A stretch of DNA of 50,026 bases from an uncultured Bacteroidales bacterium (GTDB lineage: Bacteria; Bacteroidota; Bacteroidia; Bacteroidales; WCHB1-69): the NCBI GenBank assembly GCA_905235135.1, contig CAJOKR010000029.1:1-50026 (forward strand). Reading direction: 5' to 3'. This document shows positions 16,352 through 22,960 of the stretch, in pieces. The position numbers and the translations under genes are program-made. Each line of letters opens with the position of its first letter. Within the stretch, counting starts at the first letter, position 1. Below the pieces are notes generated by a model. That model did not search any database. It saw only the letters and a program-made list of their open reading frames with translations, and was not told the origin of the DNA.

Positions 16352-16804
16352 ACAGCCAATATGCCGTTCACTCAATCCTTCGATGAGTTTGTCGAGGGTG
16401 GGCACTAAGGTTGCTAACTCCTCCAAAGAACCCATTTTCTCTAAGATGTTCGCGCTCAGGCATTCGAGGATGTGCTTTGCTTGTTCGCGCAGGGCTGTTC
16501 CCTTTTCGGTCAGCGACACAATGCGCTGGCGTGTGTCCGTTTTTCCTTTCGTGCGCTGGAGCAGCCCCGACTTCTCCATGCGCTGCAGCAACGGCGTGAC
16601 GGTGTTCGTGTCGAGCATCAGCCGCTTGGCGATGTCGCATACCGGCTGTTTGTCCTGCTCCCACAACACGAGTAGCACGAGATACTGCGGATAGGTGATA
16701 CCTAACGGGTTGAGGTACGGGTGATACGCGCCTACGGTCAGCCTCGCCGCCGTATAGAGGCGGAAACAGAGTTGGTTGTTTAGCTTAAGTTGCTCGTATT
16801 CCAT
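16349..16804 (-). CDS. ohrR: OhrR-type MarR regulator sensing organic hydroperoxide
   Basis: A 151-aa MarR protein. The peroxide-sensing cysteine of OhrR is present: LNNQLCFRLYTAARL with Cys13, matching the LENQLCFxLY context of Bacillus OhrR (Cys15). The winged helix is at about 55-105 (PVCDIAKRLMLDTNTVTPLL, then KTDTRQRIVSLTEKG). Start at 16804 gives the OhrR-like N-terminus; 13 more codons are open upstream but run into the operator. Two palindromes flank the -7 box. The downstream genes are glutathione peroxidase, EFR1 and nitroreductase, so oxidised OhrR probably derepresses the whole set. An ohr gene itself is not seen. Confidence 0.88.
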   Translation of the reverse strand: MEYEQLKLNNQLCFRLYTAARLTVGAYHPYLNPLGITYPQYLVLLVLWEQDKQPVCDIAKRLMLDTNTVTPLLQRMEKSGLLQRTKGKTDTRQRIVSLTEKGTALREQAKHILECLSANILEKMGSLEELATLVPTLDKLIEGLSERHIGC

Positions 16805-16817
16805 TACTTGCATATTT

Positions 16818-16868
16818 ATATCGTTCACGATGCAAAAATACAAAAAATATTTATATCGTGGGCGATAT
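16818..16868 (-). promoter_or_regulatory. ohrR promoter with twin palindromic operators
   Basis: ATATCG-TTCA-CGAT (16818-16831) and the perfect ATATCG-TGGG-CGATAT (16853-16868) start 35 bp apart and bracket the -7 box (minus-strand TATTTTTGC, 16832-16840). The arrangement suggests two OhrR dimers blocking the promoter from both sides. Confidence 0.7.
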
Positions 16869-16883
16869 TTTTGATTTTTTTTG

Positions 16884-16916
16884 AAAAAAACGCAAGAGTC
16901 GTAAAAACCCTTGCGT
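16884..16916 (-). terminator. Rho-independent terminator after the Tat-type flavodoxin gene
   Basis: Stem ACGCAAG/CTTGCGT (extendable with one mismatch) followed on the minus strand by seven T. The same stem is used at 19258-19289. Confidence 0.8.
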
Positions 16917-16937
16917 GATCTTGATGTTCGAAAGCGG

Positions 16938-17693
16938 TTACTTCTCCGCCATCCGCTTCCCCGCGTCGAAGGCCGTTTGCAGGTCCTCTTCCCAATGTTC
17001 CTCGCGGTATTTCCGTTTGGCCTCTTCAGAGAAACCGGCCAGTTCGTAGCGGTCGTAGTTTTTCACCTGATAGGTGTTGTAGGCAACCAAACGTTCGGGG
17101 TCGCCGAGCGCGGCGGAGATGCAGTGTTCCATCGAGCCGTAGCCCTTGCTGTTGTTGCGGGCGGGTGTGCCGTTCATGGTCTCCAACAGCACCACGGGCA
17201 TCTTCTTGGGCGCCGTCAGACTGTAGTCGTTGTAGGAGAGCCATGGGAAAGCCAGCCGCTCCAGGAAGGTGCGCATCTGGCCGGTCACGTCGCCGAAATA
17301 GATTGGGGAGCCGAGCACTAAGCCATCGGCTTCGGCAATCTCCTCCAAAACTGGGGTCAAGGCATCCTTGAACTTGCAGATGTTCGAGGCTTTGCCTTTG
17401 AGTTTGCAGGCCATGCACGACATGCAACCTTTGTAGTCCATGTCGTAGAGGCGCACAAGTTTCACTTCCGCCCCACCCTCTTTGGCTCCGTTGGCGAAGG
17501 ATTCCAGCATGGCGGCGGTGTTCATGTTGCGGCGCGGACCGCCGTCGATAATCATTATTTTCTTCATATTATTCGTTGTTTTATTGTTAATCAATTCATT
17601 TGCTGTAGCCACGGCGGGGTGCTCCAGCAGGCTGGTCGCCGCCACTGCCGCCACCCCGAGAGCCGCTTTCTTCAAAAATTCGCGTCTGTCCAT
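16938..17693 (-). CDS. Flavodoxin-family NAD(P)H oxidoreductase with Tat-like leader
   Basis: 251 aa. The leader MDRREFLKKAALGVAAVAA carries a twin arginine followed by a hydrophobic stretch, as in Tat substrates that load a cofactor before export. The flavodoxin-like domain starts at an internal Met (MKKIMIIDGGPRRNMNTAAM) at about residue 43, with a GCMSCMACK cysteine motif (about residues 89-97) and LVLGSPIYFGDVTGQMRTFL as flavin-side loops. Substrate unknown; relatives are iron-sulfur or FMN flavoproteins. The 17714-17722 -7 box supports the long start. It ends with a strong terminator. Confidence 0.82.
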   Translation of the reverse strand: MDRREFLKKAALGVAAVAATSLLEHPAVATANELINNKTTNNMKKIMIIDGGPRRNMNTAAMLESFANGAKEGGAEVKLVRLYDMDYKGCMSCMACKLKGKASNICKFKDALTPVLEEIAEADGLVLGSPIYFGDVTGQMRTFLERLAFPWLSYNDYSLTAPKKMPVVLLETMNGTPARNNSKGYGSMEHCISAALGDPERLVAYNTYQVKNYDRYELAGFSEEAKRKYREEHWEEDLQTAFDAGKRMAEK

Positions 17694-17713
17694 GGGCCGT
17701 TCAATTCAATGCG

Positions 17714-17722
17714 CAAAAATAC
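17714..17722 (-). promoter_or_regulatory. -7 box of the Tat-type flavodoxin gene
   Basis: Minus-strand TATTTTTGC, 20 nt before the start at 17693. Confidence 0.65.
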
Positions 17723-17752
17723 AACTTTTCAAAGAAGGTTTGGCAAGTGCCA

Positions 17753-19225
17753 CTATTGTCTCTTCGGAATCCTGTTGGCGAGGCCGATGGCGCCCGTGGG
17801 ACAGACCATACGGCAGAGATGGCAGCCGACGCATTTCGTGCCCACAATGCAGGGCAGACGCGTGGTTCGGTCGAAAAGGACGGCCTGATGGCCGCCATCG
17901 CTGCACGATATCTCGCAACGTCCGCAACCCACACATTTTTCGTGGTCTATTTTCGGATAGACGAGGGTCTGGCGGTCCAGGTCGGACGGCTGCACAAACG
18001 CCGGCAGCTGCTCTCCCACCAGGTCGGACACGCACGACACTCCCCGTTGGGTCATATAGTGTTGTAATCCCAACACCAGGTCGTCAATGATGCGATATCC
18101 ATACTGCATCACAGCCGTGCAGACCTGCACATTGTTGCAGCCCAGCTGGATGAACTCAAGCGCATCCCGCCACGTCTCGATGCCACCTATGCCGCTCAAT
18201 TCCACTGATTTGCCATGGGCACCGCGGATGGCGGAGTTCTGAGCCATATTCAAAATACATCGGAGGGCGATGGGTTTGACGGCACGGCCGGAAAGACCGG
18301 AAACCGTCTTGAAGCCCGAAACAGCAGCCTCGTCCGACATGGTCACACTCTTGATGGTGTTGATGGCCGAAATAGCATCGGCATTGGCAAGAAAGGCAGA
18401 CAAAGCCGGCTGGTTGATATGCGTGATGTTGGGAGTCATCTTCGGGATGACGGGGATATGAACACTGTTTTTCACATAGGCAGTGTAAAACAGAACTAAT
18501 TCCGAATTCTGGCCAACGTCACTGCCCATGCCCGCGAGCCGCATTTGCGGACAGGAGAAGTTGAGTTCCACAGCATCCACACCGGCAGCCTCGGCCCTCT
18601 TCGCCAATTCTATCCACTGTTCCTCCGTTTGGCCCATGATGGAAGCGATGACAATCTTCGTGGGATAATTCTGTTTCAGACGATGCAGGATGTCAAAATC
18701 CACTTCCGCAGGATTCTCACTCAGCTGTTCCATATTGCGAAAACCATAAAAATCGCCGTGTTGGCCATTGTTGTGAACTGCGTCAAAGCGTGGCGACACC
18801 TCCTGGATGTCCTGCAAACAGATGGTTTTGTAATAAACGCCAGCCCATCCCGCCTCAAAAGCGCGCGCCACCATATCATAATTCGTGCAAATGGACGAAG
18901 ACGCCAGGAAAAAGGGATTCTCACAATGCAGTCCGCAAAAGTCGATGCTCAAGTCGGGGAGGGTTTCTGTCGTTTCGTCAGGGAGAACGGAGCGGAGCAA
19001 TTCCTTGATGCGCACAGGCTCGTCATAGTGGATGCAAGCCTGCTGGGCTCGCTCCAAGTCGCCGTCAGAGCAGTCGGCAATCCAACGGTTAACCAGCTTT
19101 TCGTTGCCAAAACGGATGGCACGGATGGCTCTTGACGGGTCTCCTTGTTCACAAGCTTTCGTGCAAGGGGCATCTTGACACAGCAGACAGCGGCTGGCCT
19201 CTTCATAGATATTCATTCGCTTCAT
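17753..19225 (-). CDS. preA: PreA-like dihydropyrimidine dehydrogenase with N-terminal Fe-S extension
   Basis: 490 aa. The core TIM barrel (about 95-400) resembles PreA/dihydropyrimidine dehydrogenase: NFSCPQMRL holds the active-site Cys and SGIGGIETWRDALEFIQLGC the FMN-phosphate region. Two [4Fe-4S] motifs close the protein (CVGCGRCEISCSD; CVGCHLCRMVCP). E. coli PreA is about 411 aa; the extra about 80 N-terminal residues carry Cys13, 16, 21 and 25 and resemble the Fe-S start of the PreT subunit, which is not seen here. It reduces uracil or thymine with electrons from NAD(P)H, possibly via an unlinked partner. Start at 19225, next to a -7 box at 19250-19258. Its stop is TAG. Confidence 0.85.
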   Translation of the reverse strand: MKRMNIYEEASRCLLCQDAPCTKACEQGDPSRAIRAIRFGNEKLVNRWIADCSDGDLERAQQACIHYDEPVRIKELLRSVLPDETTETLPDLSIDFCGLHCENPFFLASSSICTNYDMVARAFEAGWAGVYYKTICLQDIQEVSPRFDAVHNNGQHGDFYGFRNMEQLSENPAEVDFDILHRLKQNYPTKIVIASIMGQTEEQWIELAKRAEAAGVDAVELNFSCPQMRLAGMGSDVGQNSELVLFYTAYVKNSVHIPVIPKMTPNITHINQPALSAFLANADAISAINTIKSVTMSDEAAVSGFKTVSGLSGRAVKPIALRCILNMAQNSAIRGAHGKSVELSGIGGIETWRDALEFIQLGCNNVQVCTAVMQYGYRIIDDLVLGLQHYMTQRGVSCVSDLVGEQLPAFVQPSDLDRQTLVYPKIDHEKCVGCGRCEISCSDGGHQAVLFDRTTRLPCIVGTKCVGCHLCRMVCPTGAIGLANRIPKRQ

Positions 19226-19249
19226 AATTTTAACTATTCTTTTGGAGTG

Positions 19250-19258
19250 GCAAAAATA
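19250..19258 (-). promoter_or_regulatory. -7 box of preA
   Basis: Minus-strand TATTTTTGC, directly adjoining the U-run of the terminator of the preceding flavodoxin gene. Confidence 0.65.
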
Positions 19259-19289
19259 AAAAAAACGCAAGAGTTTCGGAACCCTTGCG
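19258..19289 (-). terminator. Rho-independent terminator after flavodoxin lipoprotein gene
   Basis: Stem ACGCAAG/CTTGCGT followed by eight T on the minus strand. Same stem as the terminator at 16884-16916, different loop. Confidence 0.8.
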
Positions 19290-19317
19290 TGATTAATTCT
19301 TGTTGATGGAATGAATG

Positions 19318-19860
19318 TTAGCGATTCATCAGACGGCTTTCGCCCCAGTTGTACTGCGGGTACGCCTTCTTGAGGTCGTTGGCGGAACCTTCCACGCCGC
19401 TGCCGCCGCTGGTGGCGAACACATTGAGCACCTTGCCGCTGAGGTCGTGGGCCTCGATGAAGGTGTTGACGATGGTGGGGGCGGTGTACCACCACACAGG
19501 GAAGCCGATCCATACCGTGTCGTAGTCGGCGATGTTCTCGCATTTGCCCTTGATGGCGGGACGCGAGCTCTTGTCCTGCATCTCTATCGTGGAGCGGGAG
19601 GACTTGTCACGCCAGTCGAGGTCGGCGGCGGTGTAAGGCTGTTCCGGGGTGATTTCGTAAAGGTCGGCGTTGAACTCCTGGGCGAGTTTCTGCGCGGCGG
19701 CCTTGGTGGTGCCGGTGGCCGAGAAATAAACAATCAAAGTCTTTTTCATCTCTTTCTGATTGGTTTGTGAATTCTTTTGGTTTTCAGCACTTTTGGGCGA
19801 CTGAGCGCACGCGGCCATCATCAGGCAGCAAGCGGCAACGATAAAGGTGATGTTTTTCAT
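19318..19860 (-). CDS. Flavodoxin lipoprotein
   Basis: 180 aa. Lipoprotein signal MKNITFIVAACCLMMAAC (Cys18) and a flavodoxin domain from about residue 39: TLIVYFSATGTTKAAAQKLA (FMN phosphate loop SATGTT), then DYDTVWIGFPVWWYTAPTIV and VFATSGGSGVEGSANDLKKA. It belongs to the same flavodoxin group as the 3461-4102 lipoprotein, probably as a periplasm-facing or inner-leaflet redox carrier. It is monocistronic: -7 box at 19883-19891, terminator at 19258-19289. Confidence 0.88.
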   Translation of the reverse strand: MKNITFIVAACCLMMAACAQSPKSAENQKNSQTNQKEMKKTLIVYFSATGTTKAAAQKLAQEFNADLYEITPEQPYTAADLDWRDKSSRSTIEMQDKSSRPAIKGKCENIADYDTVWIGFPVWWYTAPTIVNTFIEAHDLSGKVLNVFATSGGSGVEGSANDLKKAYPQYNWGESRLMNR

Positions 19861-19882
19861 TATCACTGTTTTTTTTAAGGCC

Positions 19883-19891
19883 GCAAAAGTA
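19883..19891 (-). promoter_or_regulatory. -7 box of flavodoxin lipoprotein gene
   Basis: Minus-strand TACTTTTGC, 22 nt before the start. Confidence 0.6.
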
Positions 19892-19902
19892 CATTTTTTT
19901 CG

Positions 19903-21066
19903 TTATAATTTCGGCTCGTCGAAGTGAAAGGATATCTCCACCGTCCCGTTGTCGCGCTGGATTGTGAGGGTGATCTCAGTCATGCCGTCGAAAAAGGTCT
20001 TACGTTCTTCAAGAGAAATCCCCTTCACATCCCGTCCGTTGACAGCCGTGATGTGGTCGCCGTTTCTCAAACCGGCTTTCTCGGCATTGGAGTCCTCGGC
20101 CAGACTGTTGACCACCCAATATCCGAGGGTCCGGCTTCGGTCGGTGCAGGAGAATCCCCGCGCGGGACTTTCAAATGGGTCATTGAACTTGGTGTTCGGC
20201 CTAAGGAAAAGACGTTTTCCCGGAAGGTCGATGATCATGTCGAAACGTTCCCAGAAGTCATTGCCGACAATGCCGATGTATTCCTTGCTGGCGAGTGCCC
20301 CGCCCGTGTTGTTGCTGAATCCCATGACAATATCGTTCAAGGTGAAGCCGCCCACCGAAGCACTTTTTGCCCGGAAATCGCAGCCGGAAGATACCCCGCC
20401 GATACCGCCGACAGCCGTAAAGTATCGTATCTGCGGAGTGATGTTCGTCAAAGCATATTCTTGAGCCACCAGGCTCGTCAACTCCACCGAGCCACTGCTG
20501 CCGAGATCCATCAAACCCTCGCCTTCGACGATGTTCCCTTCACTGATGGTAACCGTCAGCGGCACATAGATGCGTCTGTTTTCATAGCGTATGGGAATGG
20601 AGGTGAACCCTTCGGTGCTGCCCAATTGATCTTCAAAAGCCATCTGTTCATTCAAATAGTCTATCGTGATGACTTTGCCGCCCAAGTTGTCAACGCCCAG
20701 TATGCCGTCGGCGTAATCGCCCACGATGGGCTTGAGCTGGATGATGGGAGAGATGTCGCTCACATACTCTTGACCCGAAACGGTGTAAGTCAGTTCGTTG
20801 ACGATGACCCGCACCGTTTCCTGACTATTTCCGGCGCCGCCCATCCTGCCTTCGACTATCTTACTGTATTGGAGGTTGCTGTCGGCAACGAAAATGCTGT
20901 CGATGCAGGTGTAGGGGAATCCGGTGTCGAAGACAAGCCGGGCCGTTTTCCCGTTGACCTTTGATTCCAGGTAGAGATGGCTGTAATAGAGGATATTGTT
21001 CATCTGCTGCCCCATGAGGGTGGAGAAGCAGAAGACGGCCGTCAGGAAAAGCAGTGTCTTTTTCAT
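19903..21066 (-). CDS. Exported pepsin-like aspartyl protease with PDZ domain
   Basis: 387 aa. Signal peptide at 1-20 (MKKTLLFLTAVFCFSTLMGQ). First catalytic motif FDTGFPYT with Asp47; second repeat MDLGSSGSVEL with Asp187, where Thr is replaced by Leu (DLG rather than DTG). A PDZ domain closes the protein (LAEDSNAEKAGLRNGDHITA). The family (retropepsin-like with PDZ) is common in Bacteroidota; targets are unknown, probably misfolded or envelope proteins. Start at 21066, since the -7 box (21094-21102) lies between this and the longer frame's start. It stands alone beside the repeat island. Confidence 0.85.
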   Translation of the reverse strand: MKKTLLFLTAVFCFSTLMGQQMNNILYYSHLYLESKVNGKTARLVFDTGFPYTCIDSIFVADSNLQYSKIVEGRMGGAGNSQETVRVIVNELTYTVSGQEYVSDISPIIQLKPIVGDYADGILGVDNLGGKVITIDYLNEQMAFEDQLGSTEGFTSIPIRYENRRIYVPLTVTISEGNIVEGEGLMDLGSSGSVELTSLVAQEYALTNITPQIRYFTAVGGIGGVSSGCDFRAKSASVGGFTLNDIVMGFSNNTGGALASKEYIGIVGNDFWERFDMIIDLPGKRLFLRPNTKFNDPFESPARGFSCTDRSRTLGYWVVNSLAEDSNAEKAGLRNGDHITAVNGRDVKGISLEERKTFFDGMTEITLTIQRDNGTVEISFHFDEPKL

Positions 21067-21093
21067 TTGCGATATTTGGTGAAAAACAACGCC

Positions 21094-21102
21094 GCAAAGG
21101 TA
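21094..21102 (-). promoter_or_regulatory. -7 box of the aspartyl protease gene
   Basis: Minus-strand TACCTTTGC, 27 nt before the start. Confidence 0.6.
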
Positions 21103-21225
21103 CACAAAATAATGGTTAGGGGTTCTCTTTTTCTTAGTCAGCAACTCTGTCTTCTGGTTGCGAACTATATCAATGGTCGCTGATGATTGTTTTTTTTCAT
21201 AAGGAATTCTGATATTTTATATTAC

Positions 21226-21300
21226 TACCCCGCCTAAAGGCACCCCTTCTTGAAAAGAAGGGGAATTTTCGCGACCGCACTTATCGTGCGGAAAACGGGA
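21226..21300. repeat. REP-like intergenic hairpin element
   Basis: CCCCTTCTT-gaa-AAGAAGGGG at 21243-21263 and CCGCAC-ttatc-GTGCGG at about 21275-21291 are adjacent perfect hairpins, preceded by CCCCGCCTAAAGGCA. This looks like a dispersed extragenic repeat of Bacteroidota; no other full copy was seen in the window. Confidence 0.6.
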
Positions 21301-21403
21301 TTTATTTCAAATCGAAAATTCAACAAATATTCATAAAGATATGTATATCAATATGTTAATTCCGTAACATATTTCAAAAGATGCCTCCCTCGCCTACACC
21401 GGT

Positions 21404-21464
21404 GTCAACCGCCACGCCTCCGACACCCGCATCGGGCTGATGGACAGCACCGTGTCGATCGAGG
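21404..21464 (+). repeat. 61-bp direct repeat, left copy
   Basis: Matches 22215-22275 in 60 of 61 bases (T/C at one site). The reading VNRHASDTRIGLMDST is open in both copies; upstream DASLAYTG adds to it here. It appears to be a fragment of an unidentified coding sequence. The two copies bracket the small toxin-antitoxin pair. Confidence 0.75.
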
Positions 21465-21485
21465 TGCTGGTGTTCGGGGTGACTC

Positions 21486-21555
21486 ATCCCCGTCAGGGGA
21501 TGCCTATCTGTAGAAATGGATGTCCACGTGCGGGTTCAAATCCCCGGAGGGGATT
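21486..21555. repeat. Paired small palindromes
   Basis: ATCCCC-GTCA-GGGGAT (21486-21501) and AATCCCC-GGA-GGGGATT (21539-21555), joined by a short spacer. Looks like another extragenic repeat unit next to the left direct repeat. Confidence 0.6.
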
Positions 21556-21661
21556 CATGTTCAACGGGTCGCCGAAACATTGTCGTGACCGATGGAATAA
21601 TTGATAAAGAACGATCTTTGAAATTTTAGAAGAAAAACTATCGAGGTGTTAAAAATATATG

Positions 21662-21670
21662 TATCTTTGC
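21662..21670 (+). promoter_or_regulatory. -7 box of the small TA pair
   Basis: TATCTTTGC, perfect consensus, 20 nt before the antitoxin start at 21690. Confidence 0.7.
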
Positions 21671-21689
21671 CTTGTAAAAAAACTTTGAT

Positions 21690-21881
21690 ATGGCAAAAGA
21701 TTATCCTATAGAAGAACCTGAAAACCAGATGGTTAATGAACCAACCACAGAATATGGAGTTGCTGCAGAAACCGCTTATCGGATAATCTCCGATGAAGAA
21801 ATGGCACAGTTTATTCCGCTCGAAGAGTCTCGTCGTCGGCTGACTGAGAAGATTTACAAGTTCTATCACCCCGAGGCATGA
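21690..21881 (+). CDS. Small putative antitoxin
   Basis: A 63-aa acidic protein (MAKDYPIEEPENQMVNEPTT, then FIPLEESRRRLTEKIYKFYH). No DNA-binding fold is obvious. It overlaps the next gene by 4 bp (ATGA), has its own consensus promoter, and is followed by a basic RelE-like protein; that order and coupling is typical of antitoxin then toxin. The C-terminal amphipathic helix could wrap the partner. Base composition (about 43% GC) is lower than the flanking sequence. Confidence 0.7.
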   Translation: MAKDYPIEEPENQMVNEPTTEYGVAAETAYRIISDEEMAQFIPLEESRRRLTEKIYKFYHPEA

Positions 21882-22192
21882 GAATTCTTATTGAAGAGCG
21901 TGTACATCAAGCCATAGAATCGTTCTATGATGCTGCCATATTGAGACATTGGCATACGTTAAGTTTTGATACCGTGGAAAGCAAGAAGAATCGTCTCTAT
22001 GACGGATTGGAATCGCTTGCCAACTATGCGACCATATTCCCAAAGGCCAGACTTAAAAAAGAATGGATTAAAAAGGGCTGGCAGGAATTTATCTGCGAGG
22101 ATTTCCATTTTGCGTATGAGATTACGGTTGACGTTCATGGGGAAACGGTAATCGTCGTTCATGACGCTGTCCACTGTTTTCTTTACTATTAG
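21878..22192 (+). CDS. RelE/ParE-like putative toxin
   Basis: A 104-aa basic protein. The pattern resembles RelE/ParE folds: an N-terminal strand (MRILIEERVHQAIESFYDAA), helices with KNRLYDGLESLANYATIFP, a basic stretch RLKKEWIKKGWQEFICEDFH and C-terminal strands FAYEITVDVHGETVIVVHD. RelE-type toxins cleave mRNA in the ribosome; ParE-type inhibit gyrase; which applies cannot be told. Coupled to the preceding gene through ATGA. The pair sits between 61-bp direct repeats. Confidence 0.7.
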   Translation: MRILIEERVHQAIESFYDAAILRHWHTLSFDTVESKKNRLYDGLESLANYATIFPKARLKKEWIKKGWQEFICEDFHFAYEITVDVHGETVIVVHDAVHCFLYY

Positions 22193-22214
22193 TTTTCTCT
22201 CCAAAGCATTTAGC

Positions 22215-22275
22215 GTCAACCGCCACGCCTCCGACACCCGCATCGGGCTGATGGACAGCACCGTGCCGATCGAGG
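22215..22275 (+). repeat. 61-bp direct repeat, right copy
   Basis: See the left copy at 21404-21464. After the repeat the frame reads ALVDREEG and stops with TGA. It begins 22 bp after the toxin stop. Confidence 0.75.
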
Positions 22276-22315
22276 CGTTAGTGGATCGTGAGGAGGGGTG
22301 AACGTGCTTCCGTCG

Positions 22316-22804
22316 TTAGCGCTCCGCTCCCGCGAACCGCTTCAACGCCCCCTCGTCCAGCCGTTGCACGGTCCATTCGTCCATCGGGACGGCCCCGATG
22401 CTGCGATAGACTTTCAGGGCGGGCTCGTTCCAGTCGAGGCAGATCCACTCCATGCGGCCGCAATTGCGCTCCACGGCGATCTTGGCCAGGTGCTTCAGCA
22501 GGGCTTTCCCGTATCCCCTACCCCGCTTCTCGGGAAGGATGAACAGGTCTTCGAGATAGAGCCCCTTGCGCCCCACGAAGGTGGAGAAATTGTGGAAGAA
22601 GAGGGCGAAGCCGACCACGGCGCCGTCCTCCTCCGCGAAGACCACCTCGGCGGAACGCTCCACGAACAGGGAATGATAGACGGTGGCTTCGTCGGCCACC
22701 ACCTCGTCGGCACATTTCTCATAGACGGCCAATTTTTTGATGAATTTCAGGACGAGGCCCGCCTCTTCGGGCTTCGCCGGACGGATATTGAAACTATTGC
22801 TCAT
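22316..22804 (-). CDS. GNAT acetyltransferase (diamine N-acetyltransferase-like)
   Basis: A 162-aa GNAT protein. FNIRPAKPEEAGLVLKFIKK opens the fold, LYLEDLFILPEKRGRGYGKA carries the acetyl-CoA pyrophosphate motif (RGRGYGKA), and WNEPALKVYRSIGA is motif B. The pattern GLYLEDLFV.P..RG.GYG is that of spermidine/spermine or thialysine acetyltransferases, so a polyamine-like amine is a plausible substrate. Start at 22804 (MSNSFNIRPAK); the 51 extra upstream codons translate the GC-rich tandem repeat and are rejected. Confidence 0.85.
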   Translation of the reverse strand: MSNSFNIRPAKPEEAGLVLKFIKKLAVYEKCADEVVADEATVYHSLFVERSAEVVFAEEDGAVVGFALFFHNFSTFVGRKGLYLEDLFILPEKRGRGYGKALLKHLAKIAVERNCGRMEWICLDWNEPALKVYRSIGAVPMDEWTVQRLDEGALKRFAGAER

Positions 22805-22881
22805 ATACTTTCGTTTTGTTATACCTTTCACCCAGCCTCGGAGAGGCTGAACGCACGCAGTGCAATTAACACCATACAAGC

Positions 22882-22952
22882 GCAGCGCAGTATGGTGACC
22901 GCACCGCAGCATGGTGACCGCACCGCAGCATGGCGACCGCAGCGCAGCGACC
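22882..22952. repeat. 19-bp tandem repeat
   Basis: Three full units (22882-22900, 22901-22919, 22920-22938) of GCACCGCAGCATGGTGACC with small changes, plus a shortened fourth (22939-22952). It lies between pepD (8 bp away) and the GNAT gene, immediately after the pepD stop. Confidence 0.8.
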
Positions 22953-22960
22953 GACACTCC

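Noticed and set aside
19226..19543. 106-codon N-terminal extension of PreA
   Set aside because: It runs through the preA -7 box and a terminator and is antisense-frame translation of the flavodoxin gene.
21528..21548. GGTTCAAATCC resembling a tRNA T-arm
   Set aside because: The flanking stem does not pair and no acceptor or anticodon arm is found; it belongs to a palindromic repeat unit.
22882..22952. Possible CRISPR-like array
   Set aside because: Units are contiguous with no spacers; it is a plain tandem repeat.
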